From: Viscum album | Taxonomy: Eukaryota; Streptophyta; Magnoliopsida; Santalales; Viscaceae | Length of the DNA stretch: 64,000 bases | Reading direction: 5' to 3' | Assembly: GCA_963277665.1 (NCBI GenBank) | Contig: OY728122.1 | Location: 1,545,740,868-1,545,804,867, forward strand | Part shown: positions 25,303 through 36,325 of the stretch, in pieces | Layout: each line of letters starts with the position of its first letter | Numbering within the stretch: the stretch's first letter is position 1 | Notes under the pieces: model-generated | Told to the model about the DNA's origin: nothing | Databases searched by the model: none | Seen by the model: only the letters and a program-made list of their open reading frames with translations | Translations under genes and position numbers: made by a program

Positions 25303-26910
25303 TGACACGTGTCTGTCGTGGGGTGTGACAAAAACAAATAAAACCTAAGTTAAAATGTAGAAAAGTGGGTAACCTAAGTTGTCTCCAGAGAGGAGTGCAC
25401 AACAATTACGTTTGTCACTTAAGAGGTTCTTTTTGAAAGTTGTTTGAGTTGAAAAATAAAACAAGCAATTGAAAAGAAAGGTTGAACACTAATGGATGAA
25501 GAGAGTGATGGGGTCAGGGTAGGATCACCTTTTGTAATGTCATCATAGTCACAAAGATCATCTCACCTCTCTTCCTTTTGAATGACAAATGAAAGACTCC
25601 TCAATCAAGTTATCTATCACCCTTGGTTAAAGAAGAAAATTGAACTCACTCCTATGTGCATGGAAGTTTATAAACAATTCCTAAACAACTAAGGCAAATC
25701 CCGATCAGGAATTGTTGCTCCCTAGAACTCTAGAAAATGTTTACTAGTTCCACACACGTGCCAACGATCGTTAGACACTCACCACCTAACACAATCTGCT
25801 CGATCGAGACAAATTGCACTAGGCGGAGGGAGATAAAAAGTCTTTAACCAAAGCTATTAAAAATGAATACACCAAACTCAAAACACGATCGCATTAAGAG
25901 AATTGGGAAACACTGATAATAGATGTCATTCAGAAGAAAGATAAGGTTTTACATTTAAGCACAAAACTCCAACATTACAAAAGATAAACTCCCCCTTCCC
26001 CAATCACTCAAAGGTTTTACCCCTCCATGTGAAGGGTATTAGAGTGGGAAGGGGAAGAAGAGAGCATAATCAAACTAAGTAAAAAGAAAATAGAAAATAC
26101 AAAGAACATCAAGAACTCAATCCTCCAGCACAGCCCTTCTTGTACCTTCTTCAACCCCTTTGAATGGAAGTGAATACTCTTATTTATAGGCTTGGGAAGT
26201 AGAAAATTTCCCTCCAAAATTACTCCCCCGAAAGTTTGAGTCCGGTTGGCATAGTAAATGACCGATTTTGAGAATTGTTCCTTCTTGAAAGTCGTTCCCC
26301 TCCATTTCTTCTGTCGACCCACAAAATTTGAGCCTAATTGGTCCACGTATGAAGGAGATATGGTCACATTACTCCGGATATTTAATTCTGTCCAGGTGAC
26401 TCTTCGTCTTCCACAACTCCAACTTCCCATGACATTAAGACCTTGAAAACAGCCGATTCAGACGTGGCCTCCTTAATGAAAGATGTTCATTAATTCCTCT
26501 TCCAGCTCCTTGTTGAATATTAGCTCCATTGGATCGGTCAGCTTCGAGATAAAAGCTCATCATTAAAACCTTCCAAATCTGCACACAGTTTTCGAGGCCT
26601 GGTTTGTGAGCTGAATTTGAGCTTCCCAATGATGGATTGAGCTTTGGGTCCAGAAGGATAAAATGAAGCCCACGAGCATAGAAATCCTACAAAAAAGGAA
26701 CCATACAATTTGGATCAAAAATATAAAAGATATGCCCGCAATACAGAAGCTCCACAAAACTGCTAAATTTCCAAAATTAACCAATTTCCACAATTAAGCC
26801 CATAATTCACCAAAATACTAAAATGATGCAAATCATAGCAAATTGATTAATTGTAAGGGGTTAAATCATTGAAATACATATGAAAATTTATGAAAATATT
26901 ATCTCTATCA
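25303..26910 (-). mobile_element. Solo LTR (1.6 kb) inserted in the antisense gene
   Basis: It starts TGACACGTGTCTG and ends ATCTCTATCA, flanked by CGGGC on both sides. It is much more AT-rich than its surroundings and has no coding motifs. On the minus strand TATAAATA lies at 26188-26181, about 720 bp from the minus-strand start TGATAGAGATAA, which supports this orientation. Length and style suggest a Ty3/gypsy LTR, perhaps Athila-like; the family is a guess. Removing it with one duplication joins RICG and PFHLLYG of the host reading frame in phase. Confidence 0.9.
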
Positions 26911-26915
26911 CGGGC
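26911..26915. repeat. Target-site duplication CGGGC (right)
   Basis: Exact copy of 25298-25302. Confidence 0.9.
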
Positions 26916-28444
26916 CCTTCCACCTTTTGTACGGGTGGATCGCAGCGCACATCAGGGGGGTTTATGAGTATCCAAACCTCATCTCGCAGCTGGGGTCAAA
27001 CTTCCGCCCCTCCATTCTGAATGCGGCTGGGGGCTTCCCGGTCAAATTAACCGCACCGATGGTGCTGAACCGGGTGTGGAAGGCGGATGAGTTTAACTTC
27101 CACCTGTTTTTGTTGCTGACGGGAGTACTCACCGACGACGGGCAGGGAACGGAAGAGCATCGGTCTTATCTCCTGGCCATTCAAGGCGGAGTCTTGGTGG
27201 CACGGGTGGACCGTGAGCCGCTCTGCGAACCGTACACCCCGCAGCAGTTTGCGAGGCAGTTCCGGTGCCTGCAGCGGCTGACCCCGCAGGTCTACTGGGA
27301 GATGCGTCACGAGGAGCACCCATGTGTGATGAGGCAGTTGTGGCTCATGTTCACCCGGGAAGACGGGAAGATGCGAATTGCATTGCCTCCATCCACTGCC
27401 GCTTTCGGATTGGTGAAGGAGTATGCCATCAGCTGGGAGGCCGCTTATCTGGGGGAGATGCTGAGGCAGCCAACCGTTTGGGTTGGTGACGGCGAGCTTC
27501 CCCTATCCCGAGGTCGGGGTCGGAGGGCAGCAAGGGCCTCTCGCGGTGGCGGGGCCGCCGTGGTGGTGAGACCTGCACCGGCCGAGGGTGTGGAAGTAGC
27601 GGCGGATCCAGCGGTGGTAGTGGACCCGGTGGTCCCGGAATAGCAGAGCCATCCGGAGGGGCGGCCACCGAGGGGGTTTCGCAGGATATCCACTCAGGCT
27701 CCGGGGAAGCGGCTGCGCCACATTGACATGCCAGAGGATGCCGTTTTCCCGGAGGCCTGGGACATTTGGGATGTCAACCGGCAATTACTTAGTCCACCCG
27801 AGATGTGGGCACACTTGAATCGTCTCGGGATGGAGTTACTAGGCATAGGCCCAGTCCGGGATGGTTTCGCGGCGTCTCTGGCAGAGACGGAGCAATACTT
27901 GGGTGAGCTGGAGGACTACGTTCACTCCAGTGGTGTCCCACGCCCAATGACAGACCGGGTGAGGGTATTGCTGGATCGGACGGTTCCTTCACAGCTGTCA
28001 GCCGCCGATCTAAGGGAGCGCTTCCCCCTACCGGAAGAATCGGAGGAATCCTCTCGGGGGGATGAGGCTAGCGGAGGGAGCCCGTTGGAGGAGGGCGAAG
28101 TCGGAGATCAAAACTCAGATTCCGATGATTTCGCGGAGGTTCTCGAGGTAGCATTCCAAATTTCTTTCCTCAGGGACCGCTCTCAGGCCATCATTGATTT
28201 CTTACCAATGTTTGAACCGTGAAGGAGGAACTTGTACGTAGGCCTCGCTCTTGCCCCTTGGCGAGTGATGATGCAGGACCTTCAGAACCCGCGCCTACAG
28301 CCGCGTCCAGTTCTGCGTCTGGTGGGGCCAGAGCACCCGAGGTGGCTCCTCCAGAATCTCCAGACATTCCAACAGTATACGGAGGGCCACGCCTCGGGGT
28401 CCCGTCAGCACCGACTCAGGAGAAGCACCAGGAGTTCGATCTCC

Positions 28445-28523
28445 GTAAGTTTCCTCTACTGGATTCATTGCTGCCATATGTAGATCGTGTCAACTAACGT
28501 TCATGTCCCTCTTTGTCGTACAG
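28445..28523 (+). other. Candidate spliceosomal intron, first copy (79 nt)
   Basis: GTAAGT at 28445, a branch-like CTAAC at 28494-28498, a pyrimidine-rich stretch and TACAG ending at 28523. Reading through meets an in-frame stop inside the segment. Removing it joins EFDL to LRLAWVAAA in an open frame. 79 nt is within the normal plant intron range. Confidence 0.6.
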
Positions 28524-28694
28524 TTCTCCGACTGGCATGGGTTGCTGCGGCAAGGCTAGTCGGGATGTCTGGTGGGGCCAGAGCACCCGAGGTGGCTCCT
28601 CCAGAATCTCCAGACATTCCAACAGTATACGGAGGGCCACGCCTCGGGGTCCCGTCAGCACCGACTCAGGAGAAGCACCAGGAGTTCGATCTCC

Positions 28695-28773
28695 GTAAGT
28701 TTCCTCTACTGGATTCATTGCTGCCATATGTAGATCGTGCCAACTAACGTTCATGTCCCTCTTTGTCGTACAG
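28695..28773 (+). other. Candidate spliceosomal intron, second copy (79 nt)
   Basis: Same sites as the first copy, 250 bp downstream, carried along by the tandem duplication. Splicing leads into the frame that continues through GGIPPRGMP to 29142 and then, after one stop, into the coiled coil. Confidence 0.6.
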
Positions 28774-29699
28774 TTCTCCGACTGGCATGGGTTGCTGCGG
28801 CAAGGCTAGTCGGGATGTCTGGTGGCATCCCTCCTAGGGGCATGCCGGTGATGGTGGAGATAGTCCCCCCATCTACCCGAGCTGCAGCACACACTATCAT
28901 TGGCGGGACTACTAGCAGGGTCGTGCCCGAGGTTGTTGAGGTTGAGTCCGATGATGAGGATCAATCGGCCGACCCATGTCTCGTCACGCCTGCTCCGGCG
29001 CCAGATGTCGCGCCGGATTCAATTCCAGATGCAGATCCTTCCGAGGACTTCCTGCAGGCGTATCCTGCATACGAGCCTGCCAATCGTGTGGACTGGGAGG
29101 AAACGAGCTCTGATGAAGAAGATAGCAGCATAGTCCGCCGCTGATCGTGGAAGCTAATCACACGCTTCATCACGGACACCCCCCAAGCATCATGGCTGAA
29201 CGAAATAGACAGACTCCGCTCGCGACTGCGTGAACTGTGCGCTGGGGGAGTGGATTCCCAACGTCCTCATGCGCTCATCCGAGATCTCATGGATGAGAAG
29301 ATCCGGGAGTATGATCGCGGGCTCAGCGTGGGCTGGCAGCGGAGGAAGGCGACAAACATTAAGAAGCTCCAGGAGGCTGAATGTGAGGTCCAACAGCTGC
29401 AGACCCAGGAGGATGAGCACTCAGCCTCTCTTAATACACAATCTGAGCTGATCTCATGGTTGAAGGCCGAGTTGGCAGAGGCAGAAGAGCATATGAGGCA
29501 GGCTTCTGGAGAGATGGTTGTCATTCAGGCAGACATAGAGAGGGCCAGGGCCAAGGCTGACGAACTGCGCCCCGCCGCTGCTGAGGAGGAGCGCGAGCTG
29601 AGTCAGCGGCATCAATTCCTGGACACCACTAGTCGAAGGGTGGCGGAGCTGCAACACTCTTTTGACGGAGTCAATCCGTCCATGGGGGGGAGGGGGTAG

Positions 29700-32600
29700 A
29701 CCCCCGGGTACTGTAACAATTACAAACCATTTAATGGTACTCTCATGCTTCAACTTTTTTCTTTCTTTGAATGTCGTAGCATGCACGATTTCCACTATTT
29801 GCATCGGTTCATTACATCCCTACAATGTTTGCGGGACGTCTGGCGACAATTCCCTAAGCTCACGTGGGTCAGGCCCGACGTGAGAAACAAGAGATAGTTG
29901 CCTCATTGTCCCACCCAACATAGGAGTGGAAACCAAGCTTCGAGCATCCGGGGTTTGGATAACCAGTTCGGATTTCCAGAAAATGGGAGAGAGTTGGCCG
30001 GAGAAGGAAGTTCTCAAAACAACTGAATTACTGTTTCTTCAACGTGCTCTTATGCACGAACGGTGCAACGCCAGGGGCACTGAAATCGGTCCGAACAGAT
30101 GGAAATGGGAAATGTGAATCACGATACCCAAGATTCGGAACACTGTGGGGATGGCGTGACAATAAAGGACAACAGTTAACCGTGGCAGAGAAACGGTATC
30201 CTTACTGCGTTAGCCTGAAATGGGGACAACAAATGAGAGTCGACCGTTGACCATGTTCGACACTCGGGACCATGTCACAAATGTTGTCGATCAATCCTTC
30301 GGGAAGTTGGCCCAGATCGAGCATCCATACTGTTAGGGGGTCTTTCCAAACAAGACCAGTCTTCCGAAACGTTGGCCCAGGACGGTAGGTGAGCCGATGC
30401 GGCATGAGACCAGGCCGTTAGGGGGTCCCTTTAGACATGAAAGGGGACGAGGGTCCGAATAAGGGGCACGCAAGACGTGGAATATGGCCCGATGGTTTAT
30501 CCAAACAGAATCCAACACTCATGTAATTACACCACCATGGTGGGAGAACGCCAGATGGGCGCATCGGTTTGATCATGGATCATTCCTTCTTTGGGACAGG
30601 GACTCTCTGGCGAGGGGGTCTGTCGCTTCCCAATGGGATCTTGGGGCATCCTGAACTTGTTCGGGGTCCAGCCAGGGGGCCGGAAAGGGGAAGAATAGGA
30701 TTAATGATTCCTAGGGGCTGGACCCTAGGCAAAATACCAGGGTGTCTCTACGTATCCCATTGGGATGGGAATCAAGCCACATGTAGTTCTGGAAGCGCAG
30801 TGTAGTCATAGACAAACACTGACAGGTGAAATCCTCTCTGGCAGAGGCTCTGGTGCATCCCATGATTAACACAGGGCATCCTGAACTTGTTCAGGGTAGG
30901 ACCGTAGTTTAGTGTCGTGCGTTGAGGACATATGGACTCCTGTAGTTTAACGTCATACGATAGGACTTGGAGTGAAAGGGAAGAGCCCAGGGAACATATG
31001 GTGTGGTAGTTATGAAACCGACATGAATGAGGACTTGGAGTCCAAATCACACCACGTACCCCCGGAGGAAAATCTTCAGGTCAAGGGACCAAGAGTGAGA
31101 ATTAGGTCGGGCCCGAAGTAGAGTAGTCAGATGTTCCTACGTACCCCATGAATATGGGAATCAATCCATACGTAGTTCTGAGGGGTCGATGAGAAGCTTG
31201 GTCGTGTTGGTACACATCCTGCCAAAACTACTAAGCCCACGTGAGTCTTGCTTGGTGTGGGAAACAAGAAGTGGTGGTGGGACTTTCCCGACACAGAAAG
31301 GGGCAGGTTAGGGTGAAGGGACGCTCGGTGAATATCGGCCCCATGATACTAACACGATCATGTGGCACACCTAGATGCGCGAAGAGATAGAGCCGAGTAT
31401 GTTAGAATTCCACTTGAACATGAGGAAGTGGAAATGTGTGAATCATGATGCTCGAGATTTGGATCATAATGACGGCGGCGTGACGATAGTGGATAACTGT
31501 TAACCGTGGCGGAAAAATAGTCTCCATATCACGTTAGCCTAGAATGGGGACAGACAAATGAGGGTCGACCGTTGACCATGTTCGAAACACGGCACCATGT
31601 CACAAATGTTGTCAGAGATCCGTAGGGACGTTGGCCCGAAACGATTGGAGGGCCCTTAGGTCCAGCATTCATGGAGAGCCCTTAAGCCTAGTATCCATGT
31701 CGTCCGAGGGTCCTTTTGGATGTGGAAGAGGATGAGGATCCAAATAGCGAGCTCAGGAAGCTTGGTCATGGGACGAGGGGAATGTCCCCATGAAAATCCC
31801 ACACTTCGGGCTCTGTCAAAAACACATCTGAATACGACAACGAGACGTATTAGATAGAGGGAGCAGAGTCATTTCCCATAGGGAGATCTTAGTTTAGGGT
31901 CGTAGAATTCGGACCATGGGTGGGAGGAAACACAGGAGGCACACGGTGGGGTAACTCAGACACCTGACGTGAATGGGAACCGGGGGTTCCGACCACCATG
32001 TGCTTCTCGGAATGTTTTAGGTTGAGGGACTGAAGACAAGAGTCGGGCTAGGCCCACGGGGAAGTGCCCGGGCGCTCCTACGTATCTCATAAGGATGAGA
32101 ATCAAGCCTCACGTAGTTCTTGAAGGTGGCACAGTAAGGTATCAGTGCCAGGAAAAAGGGGAGTGCGGGCGTGGCCGTCGCACTAAAAGAAGCGGAATTT
32201 GATAGATCTTGTTTGTCCTTTAAGTTGAGTGGGGTTTTTTTTGTGAAGTGACAGGCCTAGGGTAGCAAGCCCTGGTGTCACCACAAGAATCAATCCGTGA
32301 TAGGCATTGAAAAATGGTGTGGCACGTGACCAATACCCAACGTGATGTCCTCTACAACGAGGTCATCACAATGCAGTGTCGTTTTTCGTCGTGCGGCCAG
32401 GACGATAATGTCACAGTTTAGGGTCGTGTGATAGGACCAAGGATGCATTTTAACGTCATGCAGCGCAGACGTAGCTGAGGCGATGGAGGGGAATGTGTAT
32501 GGTGTCGTGCGACATAACCGACATGAATGGGGACATAATCCCACATTATACCGTACACAATTCCGAGAGAGGAACCTCAGGCCGAGGGGCCCACATAGAG

Positions 32601-35600
32601 GTGAGAGGTGAAGGGGGAGAGATTAGTTCCCAAATGAGCTGGACCCGAAAATGAGACGTTTGAGCGGTCCTATGTATCCCATGAGGATGGGAATCAAGCT
32701 GAACGTAGTTCTGAAGGAGATCTTAGTTTATAGTCTTAGAGCTCGAACCATGGGTGCCCCGAAGGATGTCGTGTTGCAGCTTTGTCCCCTTGATATGCAA
32801 AGGTGCACTGAGGGGTAGCACTAAGAGTGTCAAGATTCCACCTGGACACGGTGGGGTGGAACATAATGTGTATCATGTGACCAACATTCGAGGCCGAGAA
32901 GGGTTGGCGTGACGACAAAGGATTACTGCTGACCATGTTCGCAACACAGCATCTTGTCGCATTAGCCTGAAATGAGGACAAAAAAATGAGCATCGACCGC
33001 TGACCATGTTCGCAACACGAGATTTGTATCAATTTTTTGTCTGAAACCCTCGAGGGCGTTGGCCCGTAATGGTAGGAGAGCCCTTGGGCATTGTATCCAG
33101 ACCGTTTTGGGGGGTCCCTCCAGGTGTGAAAGGTGATGAAAGCTCGAATGAAGGGGAACACGAAGCTTGACAAGTGGAAGGAACATGACCAAGTCGAATC
33201 TGACACTCTTGGTTCTAAACCAGAGTACTCTTTACACATGGGCGAACCACTGCAAGGGGTCGAGGGACTCAACTTGAGGGCGACCAAGAGATGGCGGATT
33301 CCCGGGAGAAGGGAGGCATGGTTCCAAAAACCTTGTACCACACCTATATATCCCCCTCGTGGAGAGGGACAGGTCAAAGGACCTAGGTGACCGGGGAGAT
33401 CGGTAGATCTCTAGGAGGTGGGGCTGGACCCAAAGTCTTGACATTCGGCTGGTCCTACGTATCCCATAAGGATGGGAATCAAGCTGCACGTAGTTCTGGA
33501 GGGTGCCTTTTAATGTCGTGCGGGACACGAAATAGGAGGGCTAACTCTGAGAATTGGGTGCGCGTGGTACGGCTATTGTAAACCCAACGTGAATGAGGAC
33601 CTGATCCCACATCACACCACGCAGTCCCGTAGTCAGGGTCCCGAAGGCAGGATGCTGAACTCAAGCTGGACCCAAAGACAGGAGGTCTGGGCGTTCCTAC
33701 GTATCCCATGAGGACGAGAATCAAGCCAGATGTAGTTCTTAAGAGATCTTAGTTTATGGTCTTAGAGCTCGGACCAGGGGTGGATGACAACTTTCCAGGT
33801 AAGCGCGGACCTCGATCTGAACCCTAAGCCCACGTGAGTTAAACTCGGTGTGGGAAACAAGGGGGGAAGATCCTTATCGCAATACCCGAAACATCCATCG
33901 AGGGTAAGTCGGTGAAGAGCCCCGAAAGACACCTCTGACACGGCTTTGTTCCCCTAACGCGCAGATGTGCATGGAGGAATGGTACCAAGAGTTTCGAAAC
34001 TCTACTTGGACATGATAAGAATGGAGAAGAATGTGAATCGTGTAACCGACATTTTGGGCTTAATGGGGTTGGCGTGGCGATGGAGGATAACTGTTAACCG
34101 TGGCAGAAAAACAGTCTCCATATCGCGTTAGCCTGAGGTGGGAAAAACAAACGAGCATCGACCACTGACCATATTCGCAACGCGGGATTTTTATCGATTT
34201 GTTGTCTGAAACCCTCAGGGGCGTTGGCCCGTAACGGTAGGAGAGCCCTTGGGCGTGGTATCCAGGCCGTTCTTGGGGGTCCCTCCGGGTGTGAAAGATG
34301 ATGGAAGCCCTGATGAAGGGATACACAAAGCCTAGAAAGCGGGTGCGGACGTGTCCGATTAAAGTCCGACATTCCAGGTAACTTAAACCAGAGTACCCTT
34401 AGGCATATCGATGAACCGCCGAAAAGGGTTGACGAAGTGACTCATGAGAGGTAGGCCAAGGGGCCATGGTGGGACAGAGATTTTCGGAAGATGGGGCTGG
34501 ACCCGAAGCTTAGACATTCGGGTGATCCTACGTATCCCATAAGGATGGGAATCAAGCCACACGTTGTTCTAGAAGATACCCAGGGGGCAGAATACCCTAA
34601 CAAGGAGGTGTACGGCGCGGCGAGTAATGAGGACATAATCCCACACCACACCGCACAGTCCTATAGGAAAGAACCTGGGCCAGCGGGCCCGAAAAGGCCA
34701 AGGGGCCTGAGGGTAAGCCTTGGTGAGGGAGGCCTGAGGCTGGGCCTCGTTCAAGACGGCCTGACTAACTTACAGTTTAACGTCTTGCAGCAGGGAAGGG
34801 GGTCGTGGGCCCGAAAAGGCCAAGGGGCCTGAGGTTAGGCATCGGTCAGGGAGGCCTGACCAATTTGCAGTTTAATGTCTTGCAATGTGGACGGGGAAAG
34901 AGATAACTATATCTCATCCAGGGATGTGTACGGCATAGCAAGTAACCCGACATGAAAGAGGACGTAATCCTACACCACGTCGTACATCCCTTATAAGAGA
35001 ATCGGGGCCATGGGCCCTACCGCTGGCACCACCCGGAGGGAAGGTTTTCACTTCGGGATGGGGCAGAATGAATCACTGCACTCATGTTTGGGACATCTCG
35101 GGGTGGACTCGAAGATCCAGGACACTGTTTACCATGTTCGAAACACAGTGTCCCTATGGTGACCCGATATGGGAGCAACAGATGAGTGTCGACCGTTGAC
35201 CAAATTCGCAACGCGGGACTTGTATCGGCTTGTTGCTCGGAAACCCTTGGGGGCGTTGGCCCGTATCGGTAGGAGAGACCTTGGGCGTGGTATCCAGGAC
35301 GTTCTTGGGGGTCCCTTCCGGGTGAGGAAAGTGATGGAATCCCAGTCAAGGAGTGGGTGAAGCATAGATATACCCATCCACGAAAGAGGCGAACATCTCT
35401 GGGGGGACGTACAGCCGGGTCGAGGCTTGCTCGACATGAGCTGGGGCAAAAGTGTGCATCCCGCCATATGTCTTGACCCGAGGGGAAGATTTTGGCTTTT
35501 GGGCTGGGCCGACAGACGAGATGTCCAGGCGTTCTTACGTATCCCATGAGGATGGGAATCAAGTCATACGTAGTTCTTGAAGGTCATGCAGTTTAATGTC

Positions 35601-36325
35601 ATGTGGTGAGAAAGTGGGAGGATAGAAGAACGGGAGCGGGCACATGATGTGGCCCTTATAATCCTTGTATGAGCGGGGCTAAAAAAGCCTACTCGTCCTG
35701 CAAGGATCCTCCGAGGAAACTATACCCAGGGGGGACAGTCAAAGAGAAGAGCTTGGGGATGGGCTCAAGACGAGGCGTCCGAGCGTTCCTACGTATCCCA
35801 TTAGGATGGAAATCAAGCCATACGTAGTTCTTGAAGTACAGTTTAATGTCTTGCTGGACGAGAGATGCGTCTCATTTGGGGATATGTACGGTACGGCGGG
35901 TAACCCAACGTGAATGAGGACGTAATCCACACCACACCGTACAATCCCATAAGAGAGCCTGAGTCGACGAAGGCCAAGGGGCCTGAGGCTGAGCCTCGGT
36001 CAGGGAGGCCTGACCGACTTGCAGTTTAACGTCTTACAGTAAGGACGGGGGCCAGGGGCCCGAAGAGACCAAAGGGCAAGAGGCTAAACCTCGGTCAGGG
36101 AGGCCTGACTGGCTTGCAGTTTAACTTCTTGCAATGAGGACGGGGAAGATCTTAGATTAAGGTCATAGAGCTCGGACCATTTTGCAGTTTATCGTCTTGC
36201 AGAACGATATCGCAGTTTTAATGTCATGCAGGACGGTGGTGCAGTTTAGGGTCATGCAGGACCGTAACGTGCAGTTTAGGGTCGTGCGGGACCGTACAGT
36301 TTAAGGTCGTGTAGGACCATGGGGC
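29700..36325. repeat. Composite repeat array between the antisense gene and pol (6.6 kb)
   Basis: No coding potential is supported here. Five diverged copies of a core of about 250-300 bp begin near 30114, 31438, 32865, 34031 and 35110, spaced 1.1-1.4 kb. Each contains TCGACCGTTGACC or a variant, TTCGCAACAC or a variant, and GTTGGCCC. Between them lie nine copies of a module starting CCTACGTATCCCAT and ending ACGTAGTTCT (about 30749, 31138, 32080, 32669, 33455, 33696, 34527, 35536, 35788), many GTTTAAYGTC boxes, and pieces like CACGTGAGTC...GGGAAACAAG. All three small modules also occur in the LTRs, so the array looks built from LTR-type units. Confidence 0.85.
36184..36318. repeat. Five GCAGTTTA boxes at 26-30 bp spacing directly after the pol stop
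   Basis: Boxes start at 36184, 36212, 36241, 36271 and 36297; each reads (G)CAGTTTANNGTCNTGC followed by AGGAC or GGGAC or a close variant. The last ends about 8 nt from the pol stop (36326-36328). They belong to the box family scattered through the array and LTRs, but only here are they regularly spaced. Confidence 0.85.

Larger units (their letters stand above)
28318..28817 (+). repeat. 250-bp direct tandem duplication within the antisense gene
   Basis: 28318-28567 and 28568-28817 differ by a single base (T at 28489, C at 28739). A 9-bp GTCTGGTGG lies at both ends and at the junction and probably served as microhomology. Each copy holds a candidate intron and 171 nt of exon, which is 57 codons, so the duplication keeps the spliced frame. 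It is far younger than the LTR divergence. Confidence 0.95.
24078..29699 (+). pseudogene. Antisense extra gene: plant-mobile-domain-like protein with acidic linker and C-terminal coiled coil
   Basis: Runs opposite to gag-pol from an ATG in good context (GAAATGG) to TAG at 29697-29699. The plant-mobile-domain-like part spans about 24445-25302 and 26916-27500: FHLHHGEVGISLWDVHQIL and LGVPILG match the family's TFHLPxGEMTITLxDVxxLLGLPxxG block, and PSSFIMASMLDMG and PFHLLYGWIAAHI fit later conserved parts. An acidic Ser-rich segment follows (28030-28140), then Pro/Ala-rich sequence and a charged coiled coil (about 29180-29680). Breaks: frameshifts near 24400-24450, 25030-25060 and about 28200; stops at 24568, 24886, 25209, 27641, 28220 and 29142; and a solo LTR with target duplication that leaves the downstream reading in phase. 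The domain occurs in plant proteins and in transposon-related ORFs. Function is unknown and the family assignment is by eye. Confidence 0.78.

Noticed and set aside
32736..35562. Open frames of up to 213 codons in the repeat array
   Set aside because: They sit on repeated modules, in different frames from unit to unit, and share no conserved protein between copies.
30749..35835. Double-stem modules considered as riboswitches or tRNA-like genes
   Set aside because: Too short for a known aptamer, no tRNA A/B boxes or cloverleaf, and they occur in many tandem copies.
29700..36325. Array considered as a CRISPR or a centromere-type satellite
   Set aside because: Units are diverged, composite and 1.1-1.4 kb long inside a plant retrotransposon; spacers are not unique short sequences and there is no homogeneous satellite unit.
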